Assembly (NCBI GenBank): GCA_034687125.1
Contig: JAQGBZ010000091.1
Location: forward strand, 62,001-126,000
Direction: 5' to 3'
DNA: 64,000 nucleotides
From: Neelides folsomi
Lineage: Eukaryota > Arthropoda > Collembola > Neelipleona > Neelidae
The position numbers and the translations under genes are program-made. Shown piece by piece: positions 60,701 to 64,000 of this stretch (position 1 is the stretch's first letter; each line of letters opens with the position of its first letter). Under the pieces are notes generated by a model that saw only the letters and a program-made list of their open reading frames with translations, had not been told where the DNA came from and ran no database searches.

Positions 60701-60796
60701 TTACATTATTTCTCATAAATAATGAGATTCCTTATAGTGCATATTTGCTTTTTATAGGATTTCATGTATTTTCAAAGGCGTCATCACCATCGATAA
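57771..60796 (+). CDS. PLSCR: Phospholipid scramblase (7 exons, complete)
   Basis: Exons 57771-57807, 59492-59572, 59806-59875, 60019-60118, 60230-60370, 60441-60602 and 60758-60796 sum to 630 nt (209 aa) in frame. The short polar N-terminus lacks the usual Pro-rich repeats. The barrel follows: FTNFEQANRYLIMDQNGKVI, FDLNISDLSGREIIHVLRP with a reduced Cys cluster CNCCLQ, FSCCYASLTIANKQGQNV, GDVDFFVFGKDGKTQFGLIS and LTNADNFGASFPADLDLEMK (the calcium-binding-like loop). It ends in the hydrophobic helix ATLIGTILLIDFMYF and a short basic/His tail. Scramblases of this family bind membranes through acylated cysteines and are reported to move phospholipids or act in signalling. Human members are about 320 aa, so this is short. 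Two junctions are less certain: the fourth exon's end (AA|GTGAGA skips about 8 family residues) and the fifth exon's donor, which is GC (TTT|GCTAGT at 60371). Confidence 0.85.
58030..59160 (-). mobile_element. Decayed Tc3/Tc1-like transposon in scramblase intron 1
   Basis: The minus strand codes a transposase from the ATG at 59022. It has helix-turn-helix parts (LTVGERAEIAKLINIGWKK, ILRTASNTSLSCNQIKDSLG, WTIRRVLKNCLHIKR), then the first catalytic aspartate in KVFVDEKKF. It continues in other frames through THYGGTVMVFAGFAFNGK, with the second aspartate in WILTQDNHPG and the glutamate in WPPYSPYMNSMENLW (DD34E-type spacing by eye), ending near 58030. The frame is broken at about 58,612 and at least twice more between 58,470 and 58,560, so it is inactive. 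No terminal inverted repeats could be found, so the ends given are those of the coding remains. Confidence 0.75.
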
Positions 60797-63487
60797 AGGA
60801 ATGATCCTAATTGGATCTTAATTTCAAGAATATCCAGTTTCGTGGATATATCTTATTTACCTATTATAGTTTAATAGTTAAGTATCATATTTTTATACAA
60901 TTTACTCATTAATAAACAAACCCAAAAGTGTTAAAAATTAATAAAATATCTAAAAATAATTTATGATACATGCTAAATTAATCATTTTTTGCAATAATAT
61001 AATGAATTTTAATAAGATATGATTCAGCAACAACATTTCTCCCTTTTGTGAATAATAATAACATAAGTTAAAATCATAGCATTATGCATTTAAGCATTTT
61101 TGTGTACGAATTTAGTAGGTTAATGACACAGTAATAGTGCACAATATGTTAGTGATTTATATTTAAGTAGCCATGTGAGGTATGTAGTGTATTCTAAAAT
61201 GAGAGTACTACAATACATAGTACATAATATAAGTTAATATAAATAGTATGTAAATACTTCATAGCACATTTAAGCAAACATCTTTTGTTGAGATGTTAAT
61301 TTAAAAGTCATTATGAGCATTTATCATTCCTATCATTTTACCTTTCCACGCGTCTGTGATAAAGTTGGCTAGGCGTGGAAGGTAAAGGACGTGTTATAAG
61401 GTTCACATTGGTTAGATAGAACTTCGTGTGTGAATCCATTTGTTGCATTCATACGTGTATTTATCATATTGTTTATAAGTAAGTTGGTCGGAAGAAGGGG
61501 AAAAACAATGGGTGGAATTCATTATTGACAAAAGCTTGGCCATCATGATGCTCACTCCGACCTCACACTCCATTCTTGCAAAATAAATGGGAGAATAAAG
61601 AGTTCACTCCACGTCTCTCGCAGCATTTTATCTTTTTCATCCCTTCAATTTTGCTCTTTTCTTCCCACCAGTCTGATTCCTGATCAGATTGAATCTCTAT
61701 CTATCCTAGATACGGTATGGTTATCTCTTCTTTATTTAACTAAAGATTATTTATAATACATTTACACGAGTAAGTGCTATATTTAAGGAAATAAATGTAC
61801 AATATAAAATACACAATTATATTCGAGGGCATTTTAAATATACATTTCTTATTAAATGCTATAATTATCAGTTAGTTAGACATTTACTACCCTGTTGCAT
61901 ACGTATTGGCAATAAACATCTCTACCTTGCTTTTTCTCAAAGTTATAGTTTTTTTTATCTTTTAATTAAGTTTATTCAAAAAAATATTTAAATTGAAATA
62001 TTCAATATAATATATTATAAATAGTTTAACTTGAAAACTGACAAAAACATTAATATTTAGTTACACCACCTTTAGATTTAATAAGCTCACGGATTCTCTG
62101 AGGCATTGAGACACCAAATGTTGACAAGTTTCAAGGGTTATTTTCTTCCATTCAACTTCTAAAATCCGTTTCAGATCTTTGAGATTTGTCGGATTTTGAC
62201 GTTTTACCGGCTTTTTTAAAAATCCCCATAGTGACTCGATAAATAGTTCTTTGGCTAACCTGATTACTGAGATCATTTTTAATTTCAATTACACTTTTAT
62301 TTTCTGCATATTTTATCCTAATTAAATTAGTTAATTCTTGCGGGGTTGATTTTCCTTTCCCCATTTAAGAATGAAAAAATGATGAGGAGAGAGAAAGAGA
62401 GAGAGCATCGAGGAAAGAAAGGAAGGTAGTCGAACCAGAGATTTTGCCAATACATATGCAACGGGATGGTACTTGAATCTTACTATTTCTTGTTGAAGTA
62501 TAGCGACAGAAGTATTGACTTTAGTCAGAATTTACAAGTGATTTCGATTATTGATAATTTGGGCATTTCCTAGCTATCGTATATGCATGTTAGTGTGATA
62601 GGCCAGTATTATAAATAGGGTTGATGTTTAAAAAAAGATAGGTAGGGTATGGAAAGTTCATTGGACATTAAGTAAAATATATCTAATTAACCACAATTAC
62701 TGGTACTCTTCTTGTTAAGCAATTAACTTTAAATATTTATTATTATTGTCTGCCAATTCTCCATAAACTAAATGTATATTAACTTATGGCTTATGTATAT
62801 TAACGGTGTTGTGTAGGTATATAAGCTCAAATTATAAAGTTGGTCTACGCTTAGAACAAATTTATATTACTATCTGGTCCATTAAGGAACTCTAAGAATC
62901 AAGAAATAATAATATTATGTATGGTATAGTTAACTATTAAAAATTATCAATTGAAATATTTTATTGTGTTAATCGTGGTGCATATGATTAAAGAAGTTAT
63001 ATCAGGTATTTAACACTTATTTTAAAAAGCTCAGACTCTCAGTTTCTTTAATTTCAAGGTGATCTGCTTATGCTATAAAACAAATAACAGCAAAGGTCAG
63101 AAGTAAATGGTGTTTAGTTTGCAATCAAAAATTAAATCATTTAGCATCTCTTATTGTTAGCCCTATCCAGATTCTTATAAATAAAATATTTACAGTCAAT
63201 TCATTTATCCTTAAAATTAGTATTTGTTATGTTGGCAGTAGGGAAATTATTACATTAGGGAACAAAAATAGAAGAATATTTTAGGTACATTAAATATCTC
63301 AATAATATGCTAATATGTAATTAGCCTTTTTATACAGAAAAGTCTGTATATGAAACAATCGTATTTTAACAAGGAGCAAACTTTAATCTTTGAATCAAAC
63401 AACCAATCAAAAATTATTCATTTCCCATTTTAACTAAACAGTCTTTTATTTAATTACTAGGTTATGAAGTATTGACACTCTCAAACA
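60797..63487. other. Intergenic region between scramblase and transporter genes
   Basis: An AATAAA at 60911-60916, about 115 bp after the scramblase stop, is a likely polyadenylation signal. The region is otherwise AT-rich, with a GC-richer patch at about 61,330-61,700, the Tc1-like relic near 62.2 kb (listed separately) and a purine-rich GA run at about 62,378-62,412. Confidence 0.45.
62040..62364 (-). mobile_element. Internally deleted Tc1-like transposase relic
   Basis: The minus strand starts at the ATG at 62364 with a helix-turn-helix (STPQELTNLIRIKYAENKSV, LSNQVSQRTIYRV) and then passes, in another frame, straight into the C-terminal end of a Tc1-type transposase. That end contains IESLWGFLKKPVKR, EVEWKKITLETCQHLV and CLRESVSLLNLKV. 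The whole catalytic centre, roughly 200 residues in full-length family members, is missing, and the join is out of frame. Such deletion derivatives arise by abortive gap repair and may be mobilised by an intact relative. I found no terminal inverted repeats. Confidence 0.7.
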
Positions 63488-63983
63488 ATGACAGAAGATG
63501 AGAAAAGAACCAATAAAGAAGTCGCGAATGAAAATGATAAAGGAGAGGAGATGGAAAGTTGGAGCGAGATGTGGACGAGAGTTGTGGAAGACGTGAAAAA
63601 TAAAGATCTCATTCATATTAAAATCCTTTATTTTTTCAAATATGCAAGTAAGTAAATCAGAGAATATGATGGAACAAAATTGATAATAAAAGGTTTTATT
63701 CGAAATATTGCAATAATAATGTCATTGTTTTATAGCGCTCTTTGTCCTCTATCCATTTATGACACTTCATATGAAGTCATTAGGAATAACACCTGAGCAG
63801 ACTGGCATTAACTCTGCCTTCATCCCCATTGTCGCGATTATAGGTTAGACTTATTTTCACATTTCCACATTTGCTTTTGTTATTTACAATATTATGGAAT
63901 TATTTTAAATAATGGAAGTTCTTTTATTCTCCGAAGGTCCTCCGTTAAGTGGAATAATTGCGGATAAAATTGGGAATTTCAAG
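63488..63983 (+). CDS. MFS_1-like transporter, MFSD6 type, 5' end only
   Basis: Exons 63488-63647, 63736-63843 and 63937-63983 join with phases 1, 1 and 0, then the gene leaves the window at a donor (AAG|GTTTGT). The start ATG at 63488 is followed by a polar, acidic N-terminus of about 45 residues. The first membrane part comes next: LIHIKILYFFKYATLFVLYP, FMTLHMKSLGITPEQTGIN, then FIPIVAIIGPPLSGIIADKI. The pattern lk-slG-it-p-eqtG followed by GPPLSGIIADK is the signature of the N-terminal half of MFS_1-like proteins such as MFSD6, twelve-pass membrane proteins whose substrates are mostly unknown. The usual MFS loop motif is represented by SGIIADKIGNFK. Only the first two membrane helices are visible. 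Confidence 0.8.
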
Positions 63984-64000
63984 GTTTGTTCACGCTAGTT

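Noticed and set aside
62378-62412. GA-rich run considered as a functional element
   Set aside because: Ordinary purine-rich simple sequence.
1-64000. tRNA, rRNA, CRISPR or endogenous viral sequences
   Set aside because: No cloverleaf with a credible B box, no ribosomal motifs, no regularly spaced repeats of CRISPR type, and no reverse transcriptase, capsid or integrase similarity were noticed by eye.

Overview
The window is AT-rich, intron-rich animal genomic DNA. Genes are split into many exons with GT-AG (and a few apparent GC-AG) introns, separated by low-complexity AT-rich spacer. The protein families (a C2-PDZ-RhoGEF, a TTLL polyglutamylase, a phospholipid scramblase, an MFS_1-like transporter) and the Tc1/mariner-type DNA transposons fit an arthropod. 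The short TACATA-type repeats and the transposon mix remind me of copepods, but that placement is a guess. No bacterial, viral or CRISPR features were seen.

Layout. About 1.8-32.8 kb (+): one giant multi-exon gene, mapped here exon by exon. It has a 2.7-kb serine/proline-rich first coding exon with SP-R repeats, then a C2 domain on five exons, a PDZ domain with a G-Y-G-F loop, a proline-rich linker, a RhoGEF DH domain, a PH domain starting on a 39-nt microexon, and a 3.8-kb exon coding about 1,260 residues of disordered, acid-tailed sequence followed by two more exons. Exon phases agree from residue 1 to the end of the PH domain. About 37.6-42.0 kb (-): a complete 14-exon TTLL6/TTLL13-type tubulin polyglutamylase (about 667 aa). 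About 50.9-52.3 kb (+): three phase-compatible exons beginning exactly at an ATG, either the 3' part of the giant gene or the start of a second transcript. About 57.8-60.8 kb (+): a complete 7-exon phospholipid scramblase (about 209 aa). From 63.5 kb (+): the 5' end of an MFS_1-like (MFSD6-type) transporter that runs off the window.

Mobile DNA. A mariner-type element with clear terminal inverted repeats, a TA target duplication and an apparent 158-nt intron in its transposase (46.8-48.4 kb). Next to it is a foldback-like element with roughly 170-bp degenerate inverted repeats and a 9-bp direct duplication (48.4-49.0 kb). There is also a 377-bp MITE with 35-bp inverted repeats (43.5-43.9 kb), a broken Tc3-like transposase in scramblase intron 1, an internally deleted Tc1-like relic near 62.2 kb, and a hairpin-forming 21-bp minisatellite inside a 16-bp inverted repeat (56.8-57.0 kb).

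Functional reading. The giant gene should link membrane/lipid binding (C2, PH) and scaffold binding (PDZ) to Rho GTPase activation (DH). The TTLL modifies tubulin tails and the scramblase acts at membranes. The genes are neighbours or nested, and no joint pathway is evident. The most notable points are the C2-PDZ-DH-PH architecture, the unexplained exon-like segment in the PH intron, the ATG-initiated downstream exon that cannot be read in frame from the preceding exon, and the foldback element.
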